A DNA stretch of 64,000 nt from Plasmodium relictum. Taxonomy: Eukaryota > Apicomplexa > Aconoidasida > Haemosporida > Plasmodiidae. Positions 33,433 through 45,181 of this stretch are shown here, piece after piece (position 1 is the stretch's first letter; every line of letters begins with the position of its first letter). The notes under the pieces were generated by a model. It saw only the letters and a list, made by a program, of their open reading frames with translations, did not search any database and was not told the origin of the DNA. The position numbers and the translations under genes are program-made. The stretch covers positions 248,001 through 312,000 of the forward strand of contig NC_041681.1 of NCBI RefSeq assembly GCF_900005765.1. Direction: 5' to 3'.

Positions 33433-35176
33433 TTTTATTAGTAATTTTAAGATCTATATAGTATGTTTATAATTTCTTTAGAGTAAATTAATTTAATTTA
33501 AATTCTAAGAATTATTCAAAGTAAAATTTAAGCAAATTTAAAAAAAGATACATATAAAATAATGTTAAAAATATAAGGTTATGGAATCAAAAGTAAAATA
33601 TAATAAAAAAAAAAAAAAAACTCTTAAATACTATTTGAAAAATTATTAAAAGTTTTTATTTTCTCTTAGAGAAAATTTTTTTACTAGCTATTTCTTTCTT
33701 TTTTTTTTTTTTTAATATTTACTTATTCAAAAAAGAAAAAAAAAGCTTAAATAAGATAAAAAATTTTATAATTAACTTTATAATAAACTATAAAAAAGAG
33801 TCTAAATTTGTTTAGCTAGACAAATGTAGATTATTTGTAGTATGTTGACTTTTAGCTAGACATAATTTTTTTTTTTTTAATTCACAAAAATTTATAAAAT
33901 ATAAAAGATAATTATAACAATACGTTAAAAAGTCTAAATAAGTATATAGAGAATTTGAATTATTTGGCCAGATGTAAAAATAATATATATTGAACAACTT
34001 TCCAATATTCCTTTTTTTAAAGTTGTAACCGTTAAATGAAATAATTTCAATTACTCATTGTCAAAAATAATATATGAATATATATTATTTTTAAATGAAA
34101 TTATATCTAGTAATTTAAACATTGAAATAATTATTTGATATCAAAAAATGCATAAAAAAATTCTTTTACATTTCAAGTTAAATTTATTAGAAAAAAAGTG
34201 CAAAAGTTGTTGAAATAATCTTTATAAAAATTTTGACTACATTTATTAACAATTATTACTGAAAAAAAAAAAGAAAATACATATATGCCATAAGGAAAGT
34301 TCCTATATTTTTTTAATTTGCTTTTATATAAAAAAATATTAAAATTGTAATTATTCATTTTTTATATAATTTCTATTGAAATATATATATATATATATAT
34401 ATATTCTAAATAATTATTCAAATGAGATATGTCAAAATAAAAAAAAAAAATTAAAAATATAAAAGAAAATATATTTGATATGTAACTTTTGTTGTCTTTA
34501 TGAGAGTTACGTAATATAACAAATAATCTTGTTCACAAAAGATATATAAAAAATCTGAATAAAAAAGAATAAATCTTATATTAATTTAAAATTTTTTCTG
34601 TAAAATATATTAAAAAAAATTATAAAAAAAAAAATAAAAAAAGAATTTTACTAATTTTTATGTTCAAAACTTCGTATTTTTTTATAGATTTCAAAAAAAA
34701 AAAAAAAAACCTGAAGTTTATATTTTTTAAATATAATTAATCTTCCTTTTTAAATAAATAAATGAGAAAACATGTTTTTGAAAAAGCAAAATAAGTATGA
34801 TTTAAAATGGAAATATATAAAAAATATTTAGAGAAATAATAAAAATAAGAATAATTATAAAAATATATTTAATTTAAAAATGATAAAGTTCATAAAAGTT
34901 TGATTAAAATATTAAAATTATATCAACAAATAAGATTAGAGAATAAAAAAAAAAAAAATAAAAATTACACATTGAAGTAATTTCAGAAGTAAAATTAAAC
35001 ACTAAAAAATATATACAAAGAAAAAAATATAAAGTTTTTGAAATCAAAAATATATATAGATGAAAATTACTACGAAAAATGGACTAAAAAAAAAAACATA
35101 AATTAATTATTTAAAAATTAAAAAATATATATAAAATAATGAAAAGAATGATTTGAAAAAATGTAACTATATAATA
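33433..35176. other. Divergent promoter region, secreted protein and organellar Kae1
   Basis: No supportable gene lies here; short minus-strand frames at 33.8-34.4 kb have no family character. Three TAGCTA elements lie at 33685-33858 on the secreted-protein side. A (TA)n run lies near 34380-34402. Confidence 0.6.
33685..33862 (-). promoter_or_regulatory. Three TAGCTA elements, two in a 12-bp direct repeat
   Basis: TAGCTA occurs at 33685-33690, 33813-33818 and 33853-33858. The last two are embedded in identical 12-mers TTTAGCTAGACA whose starts are exactly 40 bases apart. All three lie about 250-430 bases upstream of the ATG of the small secreted protein. TAGC[TC]A is the core bound by AP2-O, the ookinete regulator (established in P. 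berghei). Regulation here is inferred. Confidence 0.6.
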
Positions 35177-35662
35177 ATGAAAAATGTAATTAAAAATATT
35201 GTATTATATATATTTTGTTTTATACAGCATACAAAATATATATGCAATACGTATAATATTGATAATACAATAATAAAAAAAACAAAATTCAGTGATACTC
35301 TAGGAAGTACAGTTAAAAAACTAAATAAACTCAATAAAGAAAGTTACCAAAATTATGAAGAATGTAAATATAAAAGAATACCAAAAATTTTAATAGAAAA
35401 AAATGTATTTAAAGATAAAAAAATAAAATATATAGTAGGTATAGAAAATACCTGTGATGATACTTGCGTATGTGTAATTGATTCAAATCTTAATATAATT
35501 AGAAATGTTATTATTTCACATTTTAAAATAGTTCATAAATATAAAGGTGTTTATCCTTTTTTTATTAGTTCTATTAATAATATATTTTTAAAACATTATG
35601 TGGAGAAAATTTTACATAATATTAGTAAAAAAAATAAAAATTAATAAAAAAAACTATTCAAA

Positions 35663-35706
<44 letters not shown>

Positions 35707-37651
35707 TGTGTGTGATTATTTTTACCTTTTTCTTTTTTCATTTAGATAAAAAGAAAGTTAGTTGTTATGCTTTAAGTGTATGCCCAGGAATACCAATGAA
35801 TATGGAAGCAGCGAAAAATTATATAGGAGAAATAAATAAAGAAAATAAGATTATAAAAATAAGTTCAGTAAATCATATATTTGCACATATTCTATCTCCA
35901 TTATTTTTTCCTTTTTACACGGATATAAATACTTACACAAATTGTTATGAGTACAAAAAATATAACATAGATAAAATAGAAAATGAAAGTTTGATTGACA
36001 TTAATATGTCAGATATTATAAAAAATGATGATGAAAAGAAAGAAAGGATTAAGGAAATTTTAGAAGTTTTAAATAAAAATATTGTACATAAACAAAAATC
36101 AATTAATTTGAATGAACAAGAATTTTTAAATTATGCATCTTATATTCTCAAAAGAAAAAGAAAAAAAGAAGATAAGGAAAACATAAATGGAAAAGAGGAA
36201 AATGAAAATTTAAATAAATTTCCAGTTGGATATTTGAAAGACGGATATATTTGCGTTTTGGTTTCAGGAGGTAGTACAGAAGTTTACAAGATTCAAAAAA
36301 ATAAAAAAAATGATATACACGTGAGCAAAATTTCAAAGACTGTTGACATATCTATTGGAGATATAATAGATAAAATATCTCGAGAACTTGAACTTCCTGT
36401 AGGTTTAGGAGGAGGTCCTTTTCTTGAAATGAAAGCAAAAGAATTTATTAAAAAATTAAAAAGAAAAAGATTAAATGAAGAAAATTATAGTGACCCTTTT
36501 CAACCGTTTCCAACTCCATTTTCATCTAATAATATAATAAATTTTTCGTAAGAAAATTAATCTTTATATTTTTTTTAAATGTACGTTATACTGTATAATT
36601 ATTTTTCTTAAATCTTAATTTATGAAATTATAATTTTTTTTTTTAAACTTACAGATTTTCTGGAATTTTTAACCATATAAGTAAGATTATAAAAAACTTA
36701 AGGAAAGAAAAATCATTTGAAATGGAGAAAGATAGATATGCTTATTATTGCCAAAAAAACATTTTCAGTCATTTATTAAAACAACTGAATAAAATTATGT
36801 ATTTTTCTGAACTTCATTTCAATATAAAAAATTTATGCATAGTAGGAGGTGTTGGTTGTAATAATTTTTTATATCAAAGTTTAAAAGATATAGCTTTGAA
36901 TAGAGATAAAATAGAATGTCAGATAAAAGAATATAATAAATTAAAAAAAAGGTTAAAAAAAAAAATAAAAATAATTGATAAGGAAAATTTTGAAACATCA
37001 AATATATCAGAGAATAACCATGAAAAAGAAAATGAATTAAATTCTTTTTTAATATGGAAAATTTATTTGAAATACCTTTTAAAAAAAAAAAAAAAAGAAG
37101 ATATTTTATCAGCATTAAAATCCTTTAACTTTGAAGATTTTACGAATCTCAAGAGGAATGGGCATTTTTTTTTAGAAGATTCCACTTTTTTAAATAATTC
37201 AAGTAAGTTTTTATCTTAACATATATATTCAAATTTTCTTACTAATAAACATATAAGCAACTTTGTCTTTCTTCTAAATCTTTAATTTTTTTTTTTAATA
37301 TTTCTTTTTTATTTTATTAATTTATAGCTTCTTGGAAGATATATAAAACACCATCAAATCTTAGTAGAGATAATGCCGCTATGATATGTTTTAACGCTTT
37401 TTTAAATTTACATAATAAAATGTAATCATATATATACATATGTAATGAATATATAAAATAATTAATATGAATACATTTAAAAGATTTTATTTTATTTTAT
37501 TTTTCTCTATAGTAATATACATGAGGACACTTCCGAAGTTAAAATTAAACCAGTAGTTACAACAAAACTAGAGAATAATTTTCTTCTTTTATCTGATATA
37601 ATTATTTTTGATGTGTATATAGAACATTTAAATAATAAAAAAGTGTATTAG
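35177..37651 (+). CDS. Organellar Kae1/Qri7/TsaD, tRNA t6A threonylcarbamoyltransferase
   Basis: Five exons join in phase: 35177-35624, 35746-36547, 36655-37202, 37328-37421 and 37513-37651, giving 676 residues. The family makes N6-threonylcarbamoyladenosine at position 37 of ANN-decoding tRNAs. Family blocks appear in order: YIVGIENTCDDT (88-95 core), PGIPMN, the metal-binding HIFAH (193-197), VSGGSTEVY, IGDIIDKISRELELPVGLGGGP, SFSGIF, IVGGVGCNN, and SRDNAAMI near the C-terminus. The start at 35177 yields a hydrophobic leader (about residues 1-25), then a basic Asn/Lys-rich stretch before the domain. This fits a bipartite apicoplast leader, in line with the second, organellar Kae1 that Plasmodium is known to have. 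Bacterial TsaD is about 340 residues; the excess is Lys/Asn inserts. Confidence 0.92.
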
Positions 37652-38224
37652 TAAATTATTATACCATTATAATTTGATTACATTAATTGTAAAAATATAA
37701 CTTAATAAAACATAAATAAATATTTTATCAAATATTTATAATATTTTGAATTAAAAAAAGAATTTTATATATAATATACATAAAAAATCAAAAAATAAAA
37801 TATATGAAAACATATAAAAGCATATTTTGGATAAACATTTTTTATTTTTTTTTTTTGTTAAAAGAGTAAAATAAGTAAATTTAGTACGGGAAATTTAAAA
37901 AAATTTTAAAATTTTAATAATATATAGTAATCAAATTTATATACTTCATTGTATGTATATATATATATATATATGTAAAATGTTGTATGAAGAATTTTTT
38001 TTCTAAAAGTTGCAGATTTTTTTTTAAAAAAAAAGAAAAGAAATATATATTGATAAACCAAAAAAGACAAATATTTAATTCTTGAAACAACAATAATAAT
38101 AATATTTTTTAAAGAATTTTTTAAAATTATTACATATTTTAAATATATATTAAATAAGTTTATTAAAAACAAAAAAAAATAATTAAACATTAAAATTACA
38201 AAAAAATATTAAATTACGGAAAAC

Positions 38225-38256
<32 letters not shown>

Positions 38257-38289
38257 ATTTGAAAAAATAATGTTCTTTTTAAGAATCAT
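37652..38289. other. Convergent 3' region
   Basis: This lies between the stops of Kae1 (plus) and the gp210-like gene (minus). It includes an A run of about 25 at 38226-38250. A hydrophobic minus-strand frame near 37.9-38.2 kb was considered and set aside. No gene is supported. Confidence 0.55.
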
Positions 38290-41200
38290 TTATAATTTCA
38301 TATGTGTACAATAATGATTAATAATAGAAAAGTATTTTTTATGAGGAAGAAAAAGATCTTCTATATTTCTGATAAATTTTTTTTTTTCATAATGTTTAAA
38401 ATAGTTATAAAATTCTGATTCACTTAATTTATTATCTTTGTTTCTATTTTTAATAACAGAATTTAAACATACATAAGGCTGAAAAAAAAATTGTTTATTA
38501 TAGTCATGTAAAAGTTGATATAGTCTACTAACAAAAAAAAATTTTTTTTTTTGATAAAAATATTTTTGCTTAATAGAGCTTTGGATACATATATGAATCC
38601 TCCCTATTTCAATATCTTTATAAATTTTAAAGAAATATTTTCCATTTTCTTTGTAGATATTATATAATTTAAAATGTATATTAATGAACGAACATCCTAT
38701 TTTGTGGGGTATAACAAAAATATGATTTTTGTTAATAATTTTAGCTGATAATATACTACTATGTGAAATATTCAAAAATAATTTAGCATTCAAAGGAAAC
38801 ATAACACTTTCAATATTTTTATTATATAAATCAATGTGAAAATATTGTATAACATTAAGTGGAATATATTTTGAATAATAATTATTTACTTTTGCACCAA
38901 TAATATCAGATATATAAACTTTTATTTTCTTTTCTACTTTTTTTTGTTTATCTCTAAAATATATAAAATGCTCATTCTCTTTTTCTTCAGTATATATTTT
39001 TTTTGTTATTGATAATGGATAATGCTTATTAAATATATTAAAATAATGAAAATTTTGATGAAATTCATATAGGGAATTTGTACTTAAATATATATAAGGT
39101 AAATTGATATTTTTAAAATTATTCTTAACATGAATATTATATACTTCAGAACTTATAATGTTATTATCACACATGAAATTAAGATATAATAAATAACTCC
39201 CTTCCTTGTATGCTTTAATAGATAAAAAGTTATCTGAAGATGATATTAGATTTTTTGTTATAGTTTTTTTTTTATTTCCTCTATTTTTCTTTTTAAGATG
39301 AATACTTTTTTTTAAAATGGTATCTTCCATATTCTCCATTTTGTCATTTATAGTAATATTTTTATTATTTACAAAATATTCTAATTTATATGAATTACAA
39401 TTATTATTATTATTATTTAAAATACTAAAATCAATAAATGTAAATATATTTTTTAATTTATCATTAAATTTAACAAAAGTACTTAACTCTTTATTTAATG
39501 GTAAGTAAAAAGTGTCATTATGAAAAAGTTCTATTGTATATAAAAGATCAACAGTTATATCTATTTTAAAAAAATAAAGATTTCTTATGCTTTCTTCTTC
39601 TATATCATTAAAATTTTTTTTTTTATATTTATAATAATTGAGATAATATTTTTCTATTTCATAAAAATCTAAATCAAATTTTTCAAGTGGAATAAAATTT
39701 TTTCTAGGAAATATATCATAATAACTTTCAAATATTGGATATATATGAATTTCGCTAATTCCTATATTTTCTGTCTTTATCAAGCAGATATATTTATTTA
39801 CTTCATCAGTTCTTAAAATTTTTTGAACTTTTATAACGTAATCATTTTTTGAAATACATACAACTTTTGATATAAGAGGATGATCAAAGCGAAATAATAA
39901 CTCTATAGTTTGATTAAAAGGATATAAAAGCATATTTCTTTCATTATACAATATTCCTCTGGAATATATAACTAATTCTATTATATTTGATAAAATGGAA
40001 ATATATTTATTATATAATTTGTAGGTTACTTCAATTTGTACATAATACTTATTTGGGATTGAACAATGCACATAATAAAATAAATCTGATAATAAATCAT
40101 TTATCTCGAATTTTTTTTTTATTTCATTTAAAATTTTGTGATTTTCTTTCAAGCGGAAATCTATATACTTTATATAAATTTTACTGTAATCATATAATAA
40201 TTTTATTTTTAAAAATTCTTTAGGAATATATTGAAACTTCTTATTATGTTCATCAAAAAATTCAATTCTTAAAGGAATAAGTTGATTAATTTCAACATTT
40301 TTAGATAATATAGAAATTTTTACTTTAGATATTTTATTAAAAATTATATTAACATCCAAATGCTCAGTCTCATAAATCAATTTATTTTTTATTGTTAATG
40401 TTCCTTCTACTATATAATTTGAAGAAATATATATTGGTGTACAATGTTTTAAATAACTAATATTATTTAAATCAACTATACTATACACTTTTTTTTTGTT
40501 ATAATATAATTTTTCTTCATCAATATAATTCAAAATTTCTATTTGCCTATTACCTTTGAATGAATAATCTAAACTTTTTATCGAAGCATTACATATAAAA
40601 AATTTATAATAAATGTGTTTAGAATAAAATAAAGTTAAATTATCATAATAAGTGTATATTTTATCATAAAAATTTAGAAACAAATGTTTCTCAAAATAAT
40701 CAAAACGATTATCACTTTTATAATTATACTTAACAGATAATAAAAATAAATTGTTAGTAAAATTCTTGAAATCATTTAGATCATTAAAATATTCATTGCC
40801 GTATTGAAAATAGTTCACATTTTTGTTATTATAATTTAAAAGTATTTTATTATTTGTATTAATTATATGTTTTCTTTTTTTTTGCTCAATTTCTAAATAA
40901 TTTGATTTATTTTTAAAACATTTCTGTTGAAAATCTAATAAATAGGGTTCCAGTGTATATTGAAAAGTTTCGTTAGTTAAAATAACGTTTTCATTTTCAT
41001 CTATCAGAAATGCTTTGAAATAATAATCATTATTTTTATATAATGATATATTATCATCATTTAAAACATATAAATTTTTTACATTTTTGTCAAAAATTGT
41101 TATATGCATTGAGGAAGGATATTTAAAGTGAACTGGGAAATAATTTTTTGTATAAATTGTAGTCTTGTTACTATTTATCATTTCTACAACTATATTAGAT

Positions 41201-44200
41201 TTTATGTATTTGCTTTTACTAGAGTTACAATAAATAATATAATATTTTTTTATAAGAAAATATATATCATAATAATTTATTGAACTCATATTGTTTTTAT
41301 ATATGTTGTAATAATTATTAGAATTATTCTTTTTTGTTTTATTTGTTTTACTTTTTGTTTCTTCTTTGTGTTTTTCATTTAATAATGAATGATCATATAT
41401 AAATTCATATTCATATAATTTTCTATTATATAACTTCGCAGGGTAATGTGTCTTATTTTCAAAAAAAACATCATTATTAAATATATTCTTAAAAATAACC
41501 TTCTGTGAGAATGTTTGAAAAATATAAGAAAATTTTTCGGAGATAAATAAATTTTTAAATAAAGCAATATTACCTTTATACTTTTCATTTAGAAATTCAT
41601 TTTCTCTTATAACTAATTCTTTCATTCCCATTTCTGGGAAAATATTTACTTTAAATGGAATTTCATTGAAACCGTCATATACTATTACATTACCAACCTG
41701 ATTAAATTTTATAAATTTACTGCATACAAAGTCTTGGCAAAAAAGAATTTTCACTTTCTTATATGTATGAATGATTACATTTTTTGACAATTTTTTATTT
41801 TTTCTATATTTCATTTCAATCAAAGCATTACCTTTTTTTTTTCCTTTTATTTGAATGAATGCACATGCATCTTTATATTTTATTGGTAATTTTGAAAAAT
41901 TATAAATATTTTTTTTTATCTCGATAGAATCCTTATCGTAATTTATTATAATATCATTATTTATTTTATGAAAGCAGGTATTCAATTTTATTTTTGTATT
42001 ACTGTTTTTTTTTTTTTTTTTTAGATACCCCTTTTCAATTTTAATTAATTTTCTTTTTTTTTTACTTGTGTTATAAAGCAAAGAAGAAAATATGAAAAGA
42101 CTTTTATAAAAGTATTTCATTTTTCTTGATAATTTTTCTTCCTCCTTTGTAGGAACATTATTCAAATATATTTTTTTTTTCTTTTTTATAAAAGTTAACT
42201 TATCTGAGATATCTAAATTATTAATACTATAATTCATAAAGAAATATATATTTGTAATTTCATTTATTTCAATAAAATTTTTTTCTACAACAATAGAATA
42301 ATCACTTATTTTTTCAAAAATATGTATTTTAGAAATAAAACAATTATTAAAATCATATTCATCGCAAAATAATATAATAATATAATTAAGTTTATTTTTA
42401 TGATATACGTATTCTTTTTTATTATTATTATTATTAATATTCATTCTCTTTCTTTTTATTTCAATACTACTTTCGCTTATATTTACATTTAAAAAATTAT
42501 ATTTATTAATTACTTTTACTATATATTTATTTTTAAATCCTCCATAACATTTGTAATAAAATTTTTCATCAGGCACAATAAAAAGAATAGTCATTATAAA
42601 ATCATCTTTAATATAGCATATTACTGGATTTGATATGATAATGTCTTTATATATTTTATTATAACTCTTATAAAATATATGAAATGAATTTATTCCATTA
42701 TATACAGTTAAAAAATAATTTGCTAAATTTTCATCAACTTTATATAAAGTATATATGTTGAAATTATTTTTATTTAGAGATAAAATCCATTTATATTTAT
42801 TATTTTTATTATTATTTGTGTTGTACAATTTTCTATTGTTCTCATTGTATAGTTGTATAGTACACAAATATCTTCTCCCTAATATAAAATGTAAACTTTG
42901 TTTTCCATTTTTGTTGTTTATAAAATAATTTTTAATATAATAATTATCAAAATAATAATTATTTTGGTAATAAAAATGATTTCTCAATTTATATATTTCA
43001 TTTTGGATAAGATTTTTTTCATTAGATTTATTCTTTTTACTCGATAAAAAATTAGGTTTATTATGATAAATTGGATAAATACAATTGACATCAGTTTCTT
43101 TTACTTTATATATATATAAAAGCGATGTAAATTTTTGTTTGTTTTCTATATTTTTAATAATTATATGCATATTATCTTCGTTTATATTTTTCTTAACTCG
43201 TATGACTTCATTCGATATAATATCATAGTTTTTACTTGGTTCAATTTTGTACTTATTTTGAAAACTAGTTATATAGTTCAACTCGAAGCATTTCAATAAT
43301 TTTATATGTTCTAAATTCTTTTTTATAATATTTTTTTGATTATATTTTAATAAGTACTGTTCCTCTATTTTTTTAATTTCTACATCCCTTTTTAAAACAT
43401 ATCTATCTTTATGAAAAGCATATAAACAATTACTATCAATAATACTATCCCTTTTCTTTAAAACTAACTTAATGATAGATTCTTCTGGAAATTCTAATTT
43501 ATTTGGGAGTAATAACAAATATTCATAAATAAAAATAATCACAAAAAAAAAGATATCTTTACATTTATTACGTAGTACTATAAATAATTTTGTTATTCCT
43601 GTCTTTTTTTTTGTTTCAATTAATAATTCATACCTGCTTTTATTATATTTTACTTTAGCATATTTAATATAATGCTCATCAAAATAAACTTTAAAAATAT
43701 TGCTTTTAGAACAAATATTCTTTTTATTATCTGAAATTACATAAATAATTTGTTTGTACTTTTCATTGACATAAGTAACAATGTAATTATTTGTCATGAA
43801 AATGTGATCAGTTACATTATATTCTACATATATATGTTTTTTTTGTTTATTTTTTTTATCAACTCTTATGATAAACGACAATAATGATTTACAAATTTTT
43901 TTGTTTTTATTTAATAAAATCAGTATTTCATTGGAACATATATTAGTAGTAGTAACCCATTTACCTCTATTTTTTTCAATTTTTTTCGATTTCTGCTCTT
44001 TTTTTTTTATATCATTTTTTAAATATATTATTTCAAAAAAATCCTCTTTTATATAATACCAGAAATAACATGAATCTGAATTAAAAGAACTATAATATCT
44101 CATAATTCTATTTTCATTCAAATTATTGAATGAAATAACATCTTTATCTGATATAATTTCATTTCCTGTTCCTATAAAGTATACTAAAAAATATACCAGA

Positions 44201-44214
44201 AGAAATATTACCAT
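38290..44214 (-). CDS. Very large secretory-pathway protein, possibly nuclear-pore gp210 (NUP210)
   Basis: One uninterrupted exon encodes 1,974 residues starting at an ATG. Residues 1-16 form a signal peptide. The rest is Lys/Asn/Tyr/Phe-rich but lacks long repeats and reads as many beta-strand blocks with DE-x-N turns, such as PLRIEFFDEHNKKFQYIP. The first 100 residues follow the gp210 start: a beta strand, then DSCYFWYYIKEDFFEI (compare ..GCYRWSSTRPEVASI), then a short CS-x-x-I strand. Near the C-terminus, ISHSSILSAKIINKNHIFVIPHKIG and VEIGRIHICI-like strands recall the gp210 Ig-like repeats. gp210 proteins are about 1,900 residues, sit in the nuclear envelope lumen and have one C-terminal membrane helix. 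I see no such helix at the end here; a hydrophobic stretch occurs only near 217-238. The coding call is certain, the identity tentative. Confidence 0.8.
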   Translation of the reverse strand: MVIFLLVYFLVYFIGTGNEIISDKDVISFNNLNENRIMRYYSSFNSDSCYFWYYIKEDFFEIIYLKNDIKKKEQKSKKIEKNRGKWVTTTNICSNEILILLNKNKKICKSLLSFIIRVDKKNKQKKHIYVEYNVTDHIFMTNNYIVTYVNEKYKQIIYVISDNKKNICSKSNIFKVYFDEHYIKYAKVKYNKSRYELLIETKKKTGITKLFIVLRNKCKDIFFFVIIFIYEYLLLLPNKLEFPEESIIKLVLKKRDSIIDSNCLYAFHKDRYVLKRDVEIKKIEEQYLLKYNQKNIIKKNLEHIKLLKCFELNYITSFQNKYKIEPSKNYDIISNEVIRVKKNINEDNMHIIIKNIENKQKFTSLLYIYKVKETDVNCIYPIYHNKPNFLSSKKNKSNEKNLIQNEIYKLRNHFYYQNNYYFDNYYIKNYFINNKNGKQSLHFILGRRYLCTIQLYNENNRKLYNTNNNKNNKYKWILSLNKNNFNIYTLYKVDENLANYFLTVYNGINSFHIFYKSYNKIYKDIIISNPVICYIKDDFIMTILFIVPDEKFYYKCYGGFKNKYIVKVINKYNFLNVNISESSIEIKRKRMNINNNNNKKEYVYHKNKLNYIIILFCDEYDFNNCFISKIHIFEKISDYSIVVEKNFIEINEITNIYFFMNYSINNLDISDKLTFIKKKKKIYLNNVPTKEEEKLSRKMKYFYKSLFIFSSLLYNTSKKKRKLIKIEKGYLKKKKKNSNTKIKLNTCFHKINNDIIINYDKDSIEIKKNIYNFSKLPIKYKDACAFIQIKGKKKGNALIEMKYRKNKKLSKNVIIHTYKKVKILFCQDFVCSKFIKFNQVGNVIVYDGFNEIPFKVNIFPEMGMKELVIRENEFLNEKYKGNIALFKNLFISEKFSYIFQTFSQKVIFKNIFNNDVFFENKTHYPAKLYNRKLYEYEFIYDHSLLNEKHKEETKSKTNKTKKNNSNNYYNIYKNNMSSINYYDIYFLIKKYYIIYCNSSKSKYIKSNIVVEMINSNKTTIYTKNYFPVHFKYPSSMHITIFDKNVKNLYVLNDDNISLYKNNDYYFKAFLIDENENVILTNETFQYTLEPYLLDFQQKCFKNKSNYLEIEQKKRKHIINTNNKILLNYNNKNVNYFQYGNEYFNDLNDFKNFTNNLFLLSVKYNYKSDNRFDYFEKHLFLNFYDKIYTYYDNLTLFYSKHIYYKFFICNASIKSLDYSFKGNRQIEILNYIDEEKLYYNKKKVYSIVDLNNISYLKHCTPIYISSNYIVEGTLTIKNKLIYETEHLDVNIIFNKISKVKISILSKNVEINQLIPLRIEFFDEHNKKFQYIPKEFLKIKLLYDYSKIYIKYIDFRLKENHKILNEIKKKFEINDLLSDLFYYVHCSIPNKYYVQIEVTYKLYNKYISILSNIIELVIYSRGILYNERNMLLYPFNQTIELLFRFDHPLISKVVCISKNDYVIKVQKILRTDEVNKYICLIKTENIGISEIHIYPIFESYYDIFPRKNFIPLEKFDLDFYEIEKYYLNYYKYKKKNFNDIEEESIRNLYFFKIDITVDLLYTIELFHNDTFYLPLNKELSTFVKFNDKLKNIFTFIDFSILNNNNNNCNSYKLEYFVNNKNITINDKMENMEDTILKKSIHLKKKNRGNKKKTITKNLISSSDNFLSIKAYKEGSYLLYLNFMCDNNIISSEVYNIHVKNNFKNINLPYIYLSTNSLYEFHQNFHYFNIFNKHYPLSITKKIYTEEKENEHFIYFRDKQKKVEKKIKVYISDIIGAKVNNYYSKYIPLNVIQYFHIDLYNKNIESVMFPLNAKLFLNISHSSILSAKIINKNHIFVIPHKIGCSFINIHFKLYNIYKENGKYFFKIYKDIEIGRIHICIQSSIKQKYFYQKKKFFFVSRLYQLLHDYNKQFFFQPYVCLNSVIKNRNKDNKLSESEFYNYFKHYEKKKFIRNIEDLFLPHKKYFSIINHYCTHMKL

Positions 44215-45181
44215 TTTATATTTTTATTTTATTTTATTTTTTTTTTATATTTTTTTTTTTTATCGTTTAATTATATTTTTTTGATTCAGAACAAGAAAAA
44301 AAAAAAAGACTAGAAAAAATATCATTGATAAGTGTATTTATAGATTTTTTTAAAATAGAAATATTTCTTAAAAGGAAAAAAAAAAGGGCATAAAAAGTAC
44401 AAATTACTACTAAAAAATATGATTAAAAACCTCCTTCAAATAATACAAAAGTTTATTTGATAAATATATATAAATGTGCTATTTTACTAGTGAATAAACA
44501 TATTTTTCCCATCTCCTAATAATTTTAGATAATTTCAATTTATTATTTTAATCCTTTTTCTTTAAAGTATCTGTACTGATTTGCCTGAATCTATAACGTT
44601 TTACGTTTTTGGTATTTTTATTATGTATTTGAAATCATTTTATATCCTTTAAATTGGTTTTTAGTATCATTTTCCCCTTTAATATGCCCTTATTTTTATT
44701 TATAATAATCGTATCAAAATTATTAATTAAAAAAAAAATTATATTACATAAAAAATAACATTTCGTAAAATGTTTACATTAAATTAATAAAAATGGAGAA
44801 AAAAAATAAAAAATAAAATAAAAGGAAAAGAAATATAGTATATAAATAGTAATTTTTTCTTTTATGTGAAATTTCTTTAATGAAATAAGTAATACTGAAC
44901 AAAATATTAAAATATATTATTGATTATTTAAAGTTTTTTTAAATAAATAAAATATAATACAATTTATGTCAGATATGAAACATTTAAGTAGTATTTTAAA
45001 AAATGTGACAAAAAAAAAAAAAAAAAGATGAAAAAAAATAGATTAAAATAATGTAAAAACCAATAAAATTTTGGAAAGGAGAATATTAATAATATTCATT
45101 TTTTTTTTTTTTTTTTTTTTGAAAAGTTAAAAATATCATATGTTCTCAAGTATATATATAAAAGATGTATGGTTAATTTTT
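44215..45181. other. Promoter region of the gp210-like gene
   Basis: This gap lies between two minus-strand genes. The stretch near 44,500-44,720 is slightly less A+T-rich than the rest, and may be the promoter or 5' UTR of the gp210-like gene. I see no gene. Confidence 0.55.

Noticed and set aside
33812-34358. Two 61-codon minus-strand frames upstream of the secreted-protein gene
   Set aside because: Low-complexity Phe/Tyr/Asn composition, no signal of a family, and they overlap the likely promoter elements.
35702-35708. TGCATG in the first intron of the organellar Kae1 gene
   Set aside because: Adjacent to a (TA)n tract and inside an intron of a housekeeping-type gene; a regulatory role is not supported.
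37906-38190. Hydrophobic minus-strand frame as a possible last exon (membrane helix) of the gp210-like gene
   Set aside because: I could not find a convincing donor near 38290-38340 with an in-phase acceptor; composition matches ordinary intergenic T-rich DNA.
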